A stretch of 41,432 bases of DNA from a virus. Positions 13,215 to 20,474 of the stretch are shown here, one piece after another. Where the stretch lies: positions 1 through 41,432 of IMG/VR virus record IMGVR_UViG_3300010370_000076; one strand, given 5' to 3'. Numbering within the stretch: position 1 is the first letter of the stretch; every line of letters begins with the position of its first letter. Under the pieces are notes generated by a model. It was not told where the DNA came from. It made no database searches and saw nothing but the letters and a program-made list of their open reading frames with translations. A program made the position numbers and the translations under genes.

Positions 13215-13635
13215 GGCTAATGATGCTCACTACGTCTCGATACCCGGTGCGCGGAATTGTGTTTCGCACAGGCTGAGGGTTGATACCTTACGAAGCATGA
13301 TTCAGCAAGAGATCACTGACAACTACACACACATGCTAGGTCCTATTCAGTTTGCTGAAGACTCCCTGTGGGGATTCATCCGCGAGGAGGTTGCTCTCCA
13401 GAAAGAACAGGGTCTGAAGAACCTGCACTCGAAGCACGAGCAAACAGTGGATTCGAAGCGCGTTCTGGAGATGATGGCTAAGAGCAGGGGTGTGATGCAA
13501 TCGATCAAGAAGATCGATAACTCACATGAGCTCCTCGCGCTTCTCCAGGCGATTATTGATGCCTCAGGAGTTGCCGATAAAGGTACCGTGCTGAAGGCAC
13601 TCACGAAGTTGCAGGGCCACGAGAAGAAGGGTTAA
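13174..13635 (+). CDS. Unknown helical protein (153 aa)
   Basis: Wholly helical and charged (KLTEEEIQAIREANDAHYVS, then EQTVDSKRVLEMMAKSRGVM), no recognised domain. The ATG at 13174 lies 7 bases after a perfect TATAAT (13161-13166), again the leaderless geometry, but with a sigma70-like TTGCCC 16 bases upstream rather than TGYAAA. It is followed 2 bases later by an MKI-leader protein, so the two may be expressed together. Confidence 0.65.
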   Translation: MTKLTEEEIQAIREANDAHYVSIPGARNCVSHRLRVDTLRSMIQQEITDNYTHMLGPIQFAEDSLWGFIREEVALQKEQGLKNLHSKHEQTVDSKRVLEMMAKSRGVMQSIKKIDNSHELLALLQAIIDASGVADKGTVLKALTKLQGHEKKG

Positions 13636-13637
13636 TC

Positions 13638-14111
13638 ATGAAGATCACAGAAGCGCAGTTACGAGAGATTATCCGAGAGGAAGTTATCAGGGAGCAACGC
13701 GAGTCAATTCGCCAAGAGATGCTCCGCGAAGGTTTGTTAGATGCGATCAAATCTGCTGTGGGTTCCGGCGATGATTCCGGTAGCAATGTGAAGGCTTCGG
13801 CAGGGTTCACAGCTATCGCGAAATTGTTCTCTGGGCTTGCAGAACGCATATCATCGGATGTTAACAAGATCCAAACTGCACTTCCTGCCTCTAAAGAGCC
13901 CACAGATGCAGTTGGAATTGCCCACGCTATTATCAACGGATTTATCTCGGGTGGCCTCGGATCCCTCGGGCAGATGAACAAAGATCTTGGACTGATCGCA
14001 AAGGCTTTCGAGGGAGCCGCAAAAACGGTGGATTCAGACCCCGAGGGAACGAAGAAGAAGCTCTGGAGTACTATCCAGAACAATCTCGGCAAGGCAACTT
14101 CTTCCGGCTGA
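13638..14111 (+). CDS. Unknown protein with N-terminal MKI-type leader (157 aa)
   Basis: The start MKITEAQLREIIREEVIREQ matches the leader shared with the proteins at 719, 1845, 23181 and 23359. It continues as a longer charged helix to L-R-E-G at residues 30-33, which fits a prohead-protease-like site. The body is glycine/alanine-rich (GIAHAIINGFISGGLGSLGQ). No domain recognised. AAGGG precedes the ATG. A capsid-internal protein is my inference. Confidence 0.75.
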   Translation: MKITEAQLREIIREEVIREQRESIRQEMLREGLLDAIKSAVGSGDDSGSNVKASAGFTAIAKLFSGLAERISSDVNKIQTALPASKEPTDAVGIAHAIINGFISGGLGSLGQMNKDLGLIAKAFEGAAKTVDSDPEGTKKKLWSTIQNNLGKATSSG

Positions 14112-14112
14112 G

Positions 14113-14141
14113 TGCAAATTGATCTCTCGCCGGTGTAGAAT
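14113..14141 (+). promoter_or_regulatory. Phage promoter TGCAAA-17-TAGAAT
   Basis: TGCAAA (14113-14118), 17 bases, TAGAAT (14136-14141). A leader of about 20 bases with GGAGCGAGAG precedes the ATG at 14169. Confidence 0.75.
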
Positions 14142-14168
14142 GGAACCTACAAAGCAACGGAGCGAGAG

Positions 14169-14339
14169 ATGAGTTTTGATGATGTAATGATGGTATGCAT
14201 GCTCGGCCTCGGCCTCGCTGTTTTCTACGCGGGGCTATACAAGTTCGGAGCATTCTACCACACTCACCAGATCGAAAAGTCGAAGGAAGTCTTCAAGGAA
14301 GGACTTCACAAGCCGCACTTCTTCGGAGATGGTCAATGA
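14169..14339 (+). CDS. Small membrane protein (56 aa)
   Basis: One hydrophobic span (VMMVCMLGLGLAVFYAGLYK, residues 6-25) followed by a His/Lys-rich tail (HTHQIEKSKEVFKEGLHKPH). GGAG precedes the ATG. It overlaps the next gene by ATGA, and both come from the promoter at 14113. Function unknown; a two-gene membrane pair. Confidence 0.6.
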   Translation: MSFDDVMMVCMLGLGLAVFYAGLYKFGAFYHTHQIEKSKEVFKEGLHKPHFFGDGQ

Positions 14340-14479
14340 GTTCTGTATTTCGTCAACGCGCCATGCTCGTCGTGTTAGGCCTCGGTTTTCTCGGATTGGG
14401 ATCCAGCGATCCTGAAAAGCGAGAACTGGCGATCCAGATGGTATCGTTCTTCGCTGTTACATTACATGTGATTCCGTGA
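14336..14479 (+). CDS. Small membrane protein (47 aa)
   Basis: Two short hydrophobic stretches (AMLVVLGLGFLGLGS and MVSFFAVTLHVIP) around a charged turn (DPEKRE), so it may form a hairpin in the membrane. The frame is open upstream, but the ATG overlapping the previous stop (ATGA) is the likely start. Confidence 0.55.
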   Translation: MSSVFRQRAMLVVLGLGFLGLGSSDPEKRELAIQMVSFFAVTLHVIP

Positions 14480-14481
14480 GG

Positions 14482-14510
14482 TGTAAAATCTCTTAAACGT
14501 AACGTATATT
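14482..14510 (+). promoter_or_regulatory. Phage promoter TGTAAA-17-TATATT for tRNAs
   Basis: TGTAAA (14482-14487), 17 bases, TATATT (14505-14510). Transcription would begin about 5 bases before the first tRNA, so tRNA genes use the same promoter form. Confidence 0.8.
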
Positions 14511-14521
14511 GTTTCTCACTT

Positions 14522-14603
14522 GGAGGGTTACCCAAGTAGACAAAGGGAGAAGACTGTAAATCTTCCGGCTCCGCCTTCGTAGGTGCAAATCCTTCACCCT
14601 CCA
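14522..14603 (+). tRNA. tRNA-Tyr (GTA)
   Basis: Acceptor GGAGGGT/ACCCTCC, anticodon stem GAAGA/TCTTC with loop CTGTAAA (anticodon GTA), a long variable arm as in bacterial tRNA-Tyr, and discriminator A. The T-arm has one mismatch and a TGCAAAT loop. CCA is not encoded. Confidence 0.85.
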
Positions 14604-14613
14604 CTCAATTTCA

Positions 14614-14698
14614 GGAACGTTGGCCGAGTGGCTAATGGCAGCTGTTTACTAAACAGCCGTGGATAAAACCACCGCAGGTTCGAATCCTGCACGTTCCG
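14614..14698 (+). tRNA. tRNA-Ser with anticodon ACT
   Basis: Acceptor GGAACGT/ACGTTCC, anticodon stem GCTGT/ACAGC with loop TTACTAA (anticodon ACT), a long variable arm closed by GTGG/CCAC and discriminator G, all as in tRNA-Ser. The T-arm GCAGG-TTCGAAT-CCTGC is perfect. An A at the wobble position for AGU/AGC codons is unusual in bacteria and phages, where GCT is normal. CCA is not encoded. Confidence 0.85.
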
Positions 14699-14714
14699 CG
14701 AAAGAAAGATATCA

Positions 14715-14930
14715 ATGCTGATAGGAATCCTCTTCTACACAACGTACATGCTCGTGGCCGCCTGCACCGCATGGGCATCTCAGGCGGTTTTTGGAGCACA
14801 CATATCTGCACATCCAAAAACACGAGATCTTGGGTTAGAATGGATCTCATGGCCGCTCGGCGTTCTCTCTGGTATTACGTGGCCTATCACTATTCCCGTT
14901 GCAATCATCATCGCAGGAGTTATGAAGTGA
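14715..14930 (+). CDS. Membrane protein, two spans (71 aa)
   Basis: Hydrophobic segments at residues 2-28 (LIGILFYTTYMLVAACTAWA) and about 46-70 (ISWPLGVLSGITWPITIPVA) separated by a short His/Lys loop. It follows the tRNA pair by 16 bases and is probably co-transcribed with it. The stop overlaps a GTG start. Function unknown. Confidence 0.6.
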   Translation: MLIGILFYTTYMLVAACTAWASQAVFGAHISAHPKTRDLGLEWISWPLGVLSGITWPITIPVAIIIAGVMK

Positions 14931-15181
14931 AAGAATCTAGAGTTCCAAAGGAATCGATCATGAAAGAAGATCGAGAAGAAGCTGCTCGTTTTTATTTTCA
15001 TTCCCTCACGGGACTGCAAAATGACTGGGTCGAAAAGGGTGTCTGTGAAGAGAGCATGGATCCTGATACAGTTGCTCTGGCGGGGATCATCTCAAAGGTT
15101 AGGAGACATGCTTATCGTGAGGGATTTCTTGCAGGTACTGCTGCTCTCGTGAAAACAACTGAGAAGCTTAAAAAGAGATAG
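14927..15181 (+). CDS. Unknown protein, GTG start (84 aa)
   Basis: The GTG overlaps the previous stop and has CAGGAG upstream at a suitable distance; an in-frame ATG at 14960 with AAAGGA is the alternative. The product is acidic then helical (KEDREEAARFYFHSLTGLQN) with a basic end (EKLKKR). The layout EEAARFYFHSLTG...AYREGFLAG looks conserved, like other phage orphan proteins, but no name can be given. Confidence 0.6.
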   Translation: MKESRVPKESIMKEDREEAARFYFHSLTGLQNDWVEKGVCEESMDPDTVALAGIISKVRRHAYREGFLAGTAALVKTTEKLKKR

Positions 15182-15185
15182 ATCA

Positions 15186-15458
15186 ATGAGCAAACCATTG
15201 GATCATTGGGCCTGGGTACGAACGAGCAAAGGAAAGAGCCTACACTGTGTCCCAGACGTTCTCAGCGAGACAGGATCGTGGACTGATTCATTCGTCGAAG
15301 ATCCTGGGATGGAAGCTGTCGCGGTATGTGGTCGTTCAACCAGATTCTACGCTCCCGGCATCTTCACACGGATGTATGCACCTCGGTGTGGTTCATGCTG
15401 CGACGCTCTCGGTCTGCAACATGGCTACGGGACTCCGCGAAATGAGAAGCACGTATAA
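15186..15458 (+). CDS. Unknown protein with Cys cluster (90 aa)
   Basis: The first half reads like strands (HWAWVRTSKGKSLHCVPDVL) and the second contains a CGSCCDALG cluster with nearby His, a possible metal site. It is preceded by a stop 5 bases upstream and probably belongs to the operon from the tRNA promoter at 14482. No family recognised. Confidence 0.55.
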   Translation: MSKPLDHWAWVRTSKGKSLHCVPDVLSETGSWTDSFVEDPGMEAVAVCGRSTRFYAPGIFTRMYAPRCGSCCDALGLQHGYGTPRNEKHV

Positions 15459-15476
15459 TTATGGGAGAGGTGCACA

Positions 15477-15716
15477 ATGAAGATGGAAGAAGCTCCTACA
15501 AGGCTAGTTGAATCTGTTGCGGAAGGCATGTGGTGCCTTATCCGGGATGTCTGGGAACATGATTGGGCATGGTGTATTAAGAATGATCCTATCACTGCTG
15601 ATGAACTTCGCTATCGGGCCCGCTGCGCAATCGTGAGAGCAGCAGTACCTGCGCCAGGTGATCAGCCTGCGCGTCTTGATCTCACCTTTAAAAAGGTATT
15701 TGTGGAGGGATTGTAA
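15477..15716 (+). CDS. Unknown protein (79 aa)
   Basis: A helical N-terminus rich in Trp (VAEGMWCLIRDVWEHDWAWC) and a basic C-terminal part. GAGAGG precedes the ATG by 7 bases. Its stop TAA shares a base with the next ATG. No function can be assigned. Confidence 0.6.
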   Translation: MKMEEAPTRLVESVAEGMWCLIRDVWEHDWAWCIKNDPITADELRYRARCAIVRAAVPAPGDQPARLDLTFKKVFVEGL

Positions 15717-15796
15717 TGGATCGATCATCGCTAGCATTGTGGATTGTGGCAGCATTGGCGCTTGTTGTTCGATACGTTTATCACGTGCGAGAGTGA
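15716..15796 (+). CDS. Tiny membrane peptide (26 aa)
   Basis: TAATG overlap with the preceding gene and a TGGAGGG ribosome-binding site inside that gene's end. One span (SSLALWIVAALALVVRYVYH) with a short basic end. Member of the recurring single-span mini-protein set. Its stop overlaps the -35 box of the next promoter. Confidence 0.5.
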   Translation: MDRSSLALWIVAALALVVRYVYHVRE

Positions 15797-15822
15797 AAAG
15801 TTACTCGATTGCGGTATAGAGT
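15794..15822 (+). promoter_or_regulatory. Phage promoter TGAAAA-17-TAGAGT
   Basis: TGAAAA (15794-15799), 17 bases, TAGAGT (15817-15822). The -35 third base is A instead of C/T. The ATG at 15829 begins 6 bases after the -10 box (leaderless). Confidence 0.65.
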
Positions 15823-15828
15823 TTATTC

Positions 15829-16086
15829 ATGCCGATCATCATCGTAGTAATTCTCGCGCTAGCAATCTCATACTTTTTTCCGAGCATTGCAAATGCTCTT
15901 GTGTGGATTCTCACGCTAGCTTTCATTATTCCTTTTTTCACTTTTGTTGGAGGAACTTTTGCTTGGGCCCTCGCAAATATTATCACAGGCGCATCTTTCT
16001 GGGGTTGGGCAGGCTGGTGGAGCTTCTGTACTTTTGTCGGACTTCCTACGGGAATTTTGGCTGCCTTCTGGGTACACGCTGACTAA
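15829..16086 (+). CDS. Membrane protein, leaderless (85 aa)
   Basis: Almost entirely hydrophobic, with probably three spans (PIIIVVILALAISYFFPSIA; ALVWILTLAFIIPFFTFVGG; WWSFCTFVGLPTGILAAFWV). Its size and layout would fit a class I holin, but other small membrane proteins look the same and the endolysin is 9 kb away. The ATG sits at the predicted transcription start. Confidence 0.65.
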   Translation: MPIIIVVILALAISYFFPSIANALVWILTLAFIIPFFTFVGGTFAWALANIITGASFWGWAGWWSFCTFVGLPTGILAAFWVHAD

Positions 16087-16089
16087 CAG

Positions 16090-16395
16090 ATGATCATCTA
16101 CGCACGTGAACTCAAACCTGGGGACATGTTCCTTGTGGATCCTATCGGGATCCCTCCTCTCAACCGCGAGAACACGAAGCTCGATCTCTACTTCGTGATC
16201 GATGTTCGGCAGGAGGGGAGGATCGCGGATGCATGGTACCACTTCAAGATCCTCCGCATGGATCACGATGGATCACCGATGATCTTGGATTTAACCGCGG
16301 GCAGAGGCGAGGTCTTCACGAAGACTGCCACCCCTCTCCGATTCCAGGAGATGGGCCTGCACCTATCAGACCCCGTCCCAGAATATTCTATTTAA
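16090..16395 (+). CDS. Small PGDM-type beta protein (101 aa)
   Basis: Begins MIIYARELKPGDMFLVDPIG, the PGD entry strand typical of the small SH3/KOW-like group. Further strands follow (LYFVIDVRQEGRIADAWYHF, then VFTKTATPLRFQEMG). In other phages and bacteria such starts occur in short barrel proteins of unknown role. Only 3 bases separate it from the upstream membrane protein, so it is in the same leaderless transcript. Confidence 0.6.
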   Translation: MIIYARELKPGDMFLVDPIGIPPLNRENTKLDLYFVIDVRQEGRIADAWYHFKILRMDHDGSPMILDLTAGRGEVFTKTATPLRFQEMGLHLSDPVPEYSI

Positions 16396-16462
16396 TTCGT
16401 GCGAGGTTTCCACCATCCCGCCTCAAAGTTAATTCTGTAAGATCGTATATGATCTCTCCCGG

Positions 16463-16491
16463 TGCAAAGTTGGGGAGGGATGTTATATCCT
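16463..16491 (+). promoter_or_regulatory. Phage promoter TGCAAA-17-TATCCT
   Basis: TGCAAA (16463-16468), 17 bases, TATCCT (16486-16491). A leader of about 28 bases carries ATGAGG ahead of the GTG at 16526. Confidence 0.75.
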
Positions 16492-16525
16492 GTAGTTGTT
16501 CAACCAACAACGCAATGAGGTTACC

Positions 16526-16864
16526 GTGATCCGCGAATGCATCCACTGTGAAGGCACTTTCGATACCGATTCTCCTGCGAAGAAGCGCGCAGGCGGCCGC
16601 ATCAACGAGTGCCCCGAGTGCACCGGCGAGGATGTTCCTCGGTACCTCGGTGTTGCCTCGGGTGATGGCAAGATGGCCTCCATCTCGATCCTGGCGTTCA
16701 GTAACAAGGCAGATCGCGAGCAGTACAAATCTTTCTGGCAGAACAACTCCGGCCTCCACAAGGGCAAGGAGTGCCAGCTCGGTTCTCACACCTCTGTCAA
16801 TCCTGGTATTAAGTTCCGCACCGTTACACAATCGGGCGCCATGAATCACAAGGGCCGCCTATAG
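16526..16864 (+). CDS. Zinc-ribbon-type conserved phage protein, GTG start (112 aa)
   Basis: Two Cys pairs, C-I-H-C at residues 5-8 and C-P-E-C at about 29-32, bracket a basic turn (SPAKKRAGGRINE), giving a zinc ribbon. The C-terminal part (KADREQYKSFWQNNSGLHKG) is of a type I recall from other phage hypothetical proteins, without known function. GTG 16526 is preferred over in-frame TTG 16496 because ATGAGG lies 5 bases before it and TTG would be at the transcription start. Confidence 0.65.
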   Translation: MIRECIHCEGTFDTDSPAKKRAGGRINECPECTGEDVPRYLGVASGDGKMASISILAFSNKADREQYKSFWQNNSGLHKGKECQLGSHTSVNPGIKFRTVTQSGAMNHKGRL

Positions 16865-16871
16865 TTATGGC

Positions 16872-18065
16872 ATGCCCATAAAGATCAAAAAGAGTTCTAA
16901 GTACTCAGGCACAACCATCAAGACTCGGGCTTCTGCTTTGGGTGTTGGTGGTTTCATTTTAATGCTTGCATGCTCATCCGATAGGTACCTCGAACCTGTT
17001 GAGATTAATGCGTCAGGCACAGGCTTTCAGCTCTCCAAGTCCCACAGGCCCTTCGAAGTGTGGGGATTCAACTATTTCAGACGCCCGAGTACGTCTGATT
17101 CAACAGAGTTAATCCTCGAAGAATATTGGAACGATTACGCGCTGGTCCTCAACGATCTCTTAGAAATTAAGGATCTCGGCGCGAACACAGTTCGAATCCA
17201 CTTGCAGTTCGGGAAGTTCTTTCCGAACAGTAATTTGGTTCCCGATTCAGCACAGCTGGGACACCTGCTCCAGTTTGTTACGATGGCAGAGAACGTTGGT
17301 CTCTACGTGCAGATCACAGGCCTCGGATGCTACTACACCTCGGTGAATCCCGCCTGGTACATGTCGCTTGGTGAGGATGATAGACTCACCGCACAGGAAA
17401 CTTTCTGGGACACGATATCGTCCACCCTCAAGGGCAGGAACGCAGTTTTCGCATATGATCTAATCAATGAGCCTACGATACCGAATGAGGGAGAAACTCG
17501 CACCAACTGGCTCACTGATAGCAATTTTGGAGGATCTTACTACGTGCAGTACCTCGCTCTCTCGAGGAACGGTAGAACGCCCACGCAGATCTCCAAGGCA
17601 TTCTTCGATCGAATGGCGGCTGCAATCCGCCAGCACGATCAGAAAACCCTCATTACGACAGGCATTATACCGATCACCAAGGGATGGTTCTATGGAGGCG
17701 GAACGGATGCGAGTCTCGACTTCGCAGATTTCCACTACTACCCGACATCCGGAGGAATGGAGAGCGAGATCGCTGAGCTGAACTCCCTCCGGACAACTTA
17801 CGGCAAGCCCGTGAGTGTAGGAGAAACATCGAATCTGTTTGTGGGTGGACCGCAACTAGAGTACTTCATCGATAGCACTGCGGCAGCCACAAACGGGTAC
17901 TTTGCTCACTACTGGGGGTGGCGGCCCGAGGAATACGAAGGAGTGCCTGGTATCATACCTGCGATTGTGAAGCAACTCCTCTACGGATGGAGATCTTGGG
18001 GGCCTCGATTCCGTGCTCCCGCTGGAAACGAATTAAAGTATTTTTCAGCCGGGAAGTTCATGTAG
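16872..18065 (+). CDS. Lipoprotein with glycoside hydrolase family 5-like domain (397 aa)
   Basis: The N-terminus is a lipoprotein signal (basic start, then GVGGFILMLAC; Cys34 lipidated). The domain has TIM-barrel features of cellulase-like family 5 enzymes: GANTVRIHL near residue 107, the acid/base in DLINEPT (Glu200) and the nucleophile in SVGETSN (Glu318). Such enzymes cleave beta-mannans or beta-glucans. Here the protein should be exported and anchored in the host envelope, an unusual place for a phage glycosidase. A TATAGT box 6 bases before the ATG suggests leaderless expression, though no TGYAAA is present. Confidence 0.8.
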   Translation: MPIKIKKSSKYSGTTIKTRASALGVGGFILMLACSSDRYLEPVEINASGTGFQLSKSHRPFEVWGFNYFRRPSTSDSTELILEEYWNDYALVLNDLLEIKDLGANTVRIHLQFGKFFPNSNLVPDSAQLGHLLQFVTMAENVGLYVQITGLGCYYTSVNPAWYMSLGEDDRLTAQETFWDTISSTLKGRNAVFAYDLINEPTIPNEGETRTNWLTDSNFGGSYYVQYLALSRNGRTPTQISKAFFDRMAAAIRQHDQKTLITTGIIPITKGWFYGGGTDASLDFADFHYYPTSGGMESEIAELNSLRTTYGKPVSVGETSNLFVGGPQLEYFIDSTAAATNGYFAHYWGWRPEEYEGVPGIIPAIVKQLLYGWRSWGPRFRAPAGNELKYFSAGKFM

Positions 18066-18073
18066 AGCAATCG

Positions 18074-18102
18074 TGCAAAGTTTCACCTCCGCGATTTACA
18101 AT
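18074..18102 (+). promoter_or_regulatory. Phage promoter TGCAAA-17-TACAAT
   Basis: TGCAAA (18074-18079), 17 bases, TACAAT (18097-18102). The ATG at 18110 begins 7 bases after the -10 box. A GGAGGTG just before the ATG would lie upstream of the predicted start of transcription. Confidence 0.75.
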
Positions 18103-18109
18103 GGAGGTG

Positions 18110-18832
18110 ATGAAACACTTCAACATCGATGCGTACACGCCCACGTATGATCCACCCTTCAAGCTTCCGAAGCGGGCAACGAAGACAGATAAGCTCAATC
18201 ACGCTCGGGCATCACGAGTTCATACTGCCGGTCCATCGTATCGCAGTACGATTCGCGCGCCTGGCGCGGATCCGAAGAAGGTACTCGATTGGCGAACCCT
18301 CGAGCGCAGATCCTCTCAGTTGTGGGCGCAGTGGCTCGATGCGAACAACAAGTTCTGGGATGCGATTCGTTCCGCTCGGCGTGAGCGCGGTCTCGCACGA
18401 AACCAGGATCTCTACATCTTCGTGGAGCCTCAGTGGGTGCTGCAGTGCCACGAGGATGGATTCTCCCACCAGGATGCAGTGTACATCACCAATGAACTCT
18501 TAGCAGGGAAACGGAATCACCAAGAATTTATGGTGATGCGGCTAGAAGAAGGCGGCAGAGAGATCGGCATCCTCAACCGCAAGGCCAACTTCCTGCAGAA
18601 GTGCGCAGGAGTTTACGAGCGAATTCTAGAGCGTGCCCTTCGAGATCGCCTCCAGCTGTACCTCGATTCCATTCGGGATGTGCAGGCATCCCGCTCTTAC
18701 TTTCCTCCTCAGATCTACATCATCGAGAACGAAGGGCGCGCTCGTGTTGCCCACTCCGATTCACTCGGGAGGCTCACGTGGATGAACGGAGATGTATTGT
18801 GCACCTCGAAGGGTGTAGGATGTGAAGCATGA
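18110..18832 (+). CDS. Unknown protein (240 aa)
   Basis: The N-terminal 60 residues are basic and Pro-containing, probably disordered (PTYDPPFKLPKRATKTDKLN). The rest is mainly helical (WAQWLDANNKFWDAIRSARR, then ERILERALRDRLQLYLDSIR) with a strand-rich end. No family recognised. It heads an operon to 20458 (ATGA, TTGA, ATGA overlaps) containing a zinc mini-protein and a nucleotidyltransferase-like protein, so a role in nucleic-acid metabolism is possible. Confidence 0.65.
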   Translation: MKHFNIDAYTPTYDPPFKLPKRATKTDKLNHARASRVHTAGPSYRSTIRAPGADPKKVLDWRTLERRSSQLWAQWLDANNKFWDAIRSARRERGLARNQDLYIFVEPQWVLQCHEDGFSHQDAVYITNELLAGKRNHQEFMVMRLEEGGREIGILNRKANFLQKCAGVYERILERALRDRLQLYLDSIRDVQASRSYFPPQIYIIENEGRARVAHSDSLGRLTWMNGDVLCTSKGVGCEA

Positions 18833-19026
18833 AGAAACAGAAGCTGGTTCGCAACGTTGCCCGGTGTGCCAAGTGCAACGCTGTGATCGAATCTCGTTAC
18901 ACACACGAGTTCGTGTGGTGTGAGTGCAAGGCCATTTTCACCGATGGCGGTACGGATTACATCCGGAGAGGCGGCGAGCTCGAGGCCCTCATCGATCTCA
19001 GTGAGTTCGTGGAGGTGGAGGCTTGA
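18829..19026 (+). CDS. Small zinc-binding-type protein, DUF7695-like (65 aa)
   Basis: C-A-K-C at residues 13-16 and W-C-E-C at about 30-33, with the spaced text IESRYTHEFVWC and DGGTDYIRRGG. This is a pattern I associate with DUF7695, a short family of unknown function common in phages and bacteria. ATGA overlap upstream, TTGA overlap downstream. Confidence 0.65.
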   Translation: MKKQKLVRNVARCAKCNAVIESRYTHEFVWCECKAIFTDGGTDYIRRGGELEALIDLSEFVEVEA

Positions 19027-19919
19027 ACTTGGAATCTCTGAGGAGTAACTGGCTCACAGAAGCTCTCATCGGTGGCGGCATCACCTCGCATCAGGTAGAA
19101 GTGTTCAATGCTGCATGGGATCACGGAGGTTACATTGCCGGTGGTTTCGGGCGGATGGTTGGTGTCCTCAATGCCCGGGCGTGCGAGGGAATGGCGCTGT
19201 ATCCCGCGTGGAGGGCTCGCGAAGGCTGGAGGGGTCTTGCACAATACACAGAGATGATGATGGAACCGCCCAGACCCCCGTGGGAGGGTAAGGCTTCAGG
19301 CAACTGGAAGTGGAGGGGAACCATCGGTGATATAGATCTCTTCTTTCCGAACGAGGCAGCCGCATGGGTTGCCATTAATCGAGTGAAATCACGTTTTGGA
19401 GCAGGAATCTACCACACAGCCACGAAGGCTGGTTACGCTCAGGAGCTTGTAATCGATCGGTGTCGATACCAGTTCATCACGAAGGTGAACGGAACACCCG
19501 AAGAGGTTCTCGGTTCCTTCGATCTCACCAACGCGAAGGTGGCACTCCTGCCCGATGCGATTCTCACTGCCCCCGAGTGGAGAGAGCTGGAAGAGAAACG
19601 TACCATCGGGATCGATGTGTGGAGCAAGCCCAACCTGTTGTGGCGAGTGTGGAAGTGGGCGAAGAAACACACTTACCTCAAGCTCCGCTCGAGCGATGAA
19701 GATCGCTTCGTGAATGTGGTGTTCGATGCCCTCGCAGCCACGAAGGATGGCTCTCTTAAACGGTGGGATCGCCCTGTTACGAAGCACGAGGTCCAGCGGT
19801 TCGCGAAGATGTTCATCCATTCCTTCGAACCCTCCTCAGCCCTTAAGGCCGCGATGATTCTCGATGATTACGACAGGATGAACGTGATGAGAGACGTAAT
19901 GAGCAAAGGTGTCAAATGA
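19023..19919 (+). CDS. Nucleotidyltransferase-superfamily-like protein, TTG start (298 aa)
   Basis: Residues 37-45 (YIAGGFGRM) and 100-108 (TIGDIDLFF; D103, D105) match the GG-x-D-x-D core of polymerase-beta-type nucleotidyltransferases. A strand and the phrase SFDLTNAKVALLPD near residue 165-180 may give the third carboxylate. Family members add nucleotides to RNA, proteins or small molecules; the substrate here is unknown. The N-terminal 36 residues and C-terminal helices are lineage-specific. The TTG start overlaps the preceding stop. Confidence 0.65.
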   Translation: MNLESLRSNWLTEALIGGGITSHQVEVFNAAWDHGGYIAGGFGRMVGVLNARACEGMALYPAWRAREGWRGLAQYTEMMMEPPRPPWEGKASGNWKWRGTIGDIDLFFPNEAAAWVAINRVKSRFGAGIYHTATKAGYAQELVIDRCRYQFITKVNGTPEEVLGSFDLTNAKVALLPDAILTAPEWRELEEKRTIGIDVWSKPNLLWRVWKWAKKHTYLKLRSSDEDRFVNVVFDALAATKDGSLKRWDRPVTKHEVQRFAKMFIHSFEPSSALKAAMILDDYDRMNVMRDVMSKGVK

Positions 19920-20458
19920 TCAATGACGATGCTGTTAACATCACAGATCTGAAGCTGTGCTACGTTTGTCCCCGTGATCGGTTCGCGTGGTTCACCTCCA
20001 TTCCGCTGGAATCGCAGTGGGGTGATGATTGGAACGATGCCCCCTATGAGCACAATGCAGGGGATCCTTACAGTGAACACAAGATTGATGGGAAGTACGT
20101 GTCCCACCATCTCGTGAAGGTGGCGTGGGATGGACCCTACAGTACTCCTGCGGACCTCGCAGGAATCAATTCCTTCTGGAGCGTACAGGGCATCAACCGT
20201 GGCTGCGTTGCGTGGCTTGTTCCCGATGGCTGGGGATCAAAGGATGATGCACGACCGATTCCGGCAGGAATCTCTCTCATTGGTTTCATCGGAGCGATCG
20301 AGGGCGCAGGTGGTAACGTGTACCTTCCTCGCAACATCTCTTGCCAGATCAATGCAATCGTTCGGGATAATCACCTGATCTCCCAGGATTTTGAGGAGTC
20401 TGGCGATGAGCAACATGCAACAAATCTGGAAGCAGTTATGCTGAGCAAGAGGAAGTGA
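19916..20458 (+). CDS. Conserved-looking unknown protein (180 aa)
   Basis: The ATG overlaps the previous stop. Notable is a Trp/Asp/Asn-rich segment (WGDDWNDAPYEHNAGDPY, residues 35-52). The hydrophobic segment ISLIGFIGAIEGAGGNVYL near residue 120 is too short for a clear membrane span. I have the impression of a family found in other phages but cannot name it. Confidence 0.6.
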   Translation: MINDDAVNITDLKLCYVCPRDRFAWFTSIPLESQWGDDWNDAPYEHNAGDPYSEHKIDGKYVSHHLVKVAWDGPYSTPADLAGINSFWSVQGINRGCVAWLVPDGWGSKDDARPIPAGISLIGFIGAIEGAGGNVYLPRNISCQINAIVRDNHLISQDFEESGDEQHATNLEAVMLSKRK

Positions 20459-20474
20459 GGATAGTTATGTATTT

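Noticed and set aside
14195-14335. Upstream extension of the 47-residue membrane protein to 94 residues
   Set aside because: The extension overlaps the preceding coupled gene entirely and the ATGA junction at 14336 gives a natural start.
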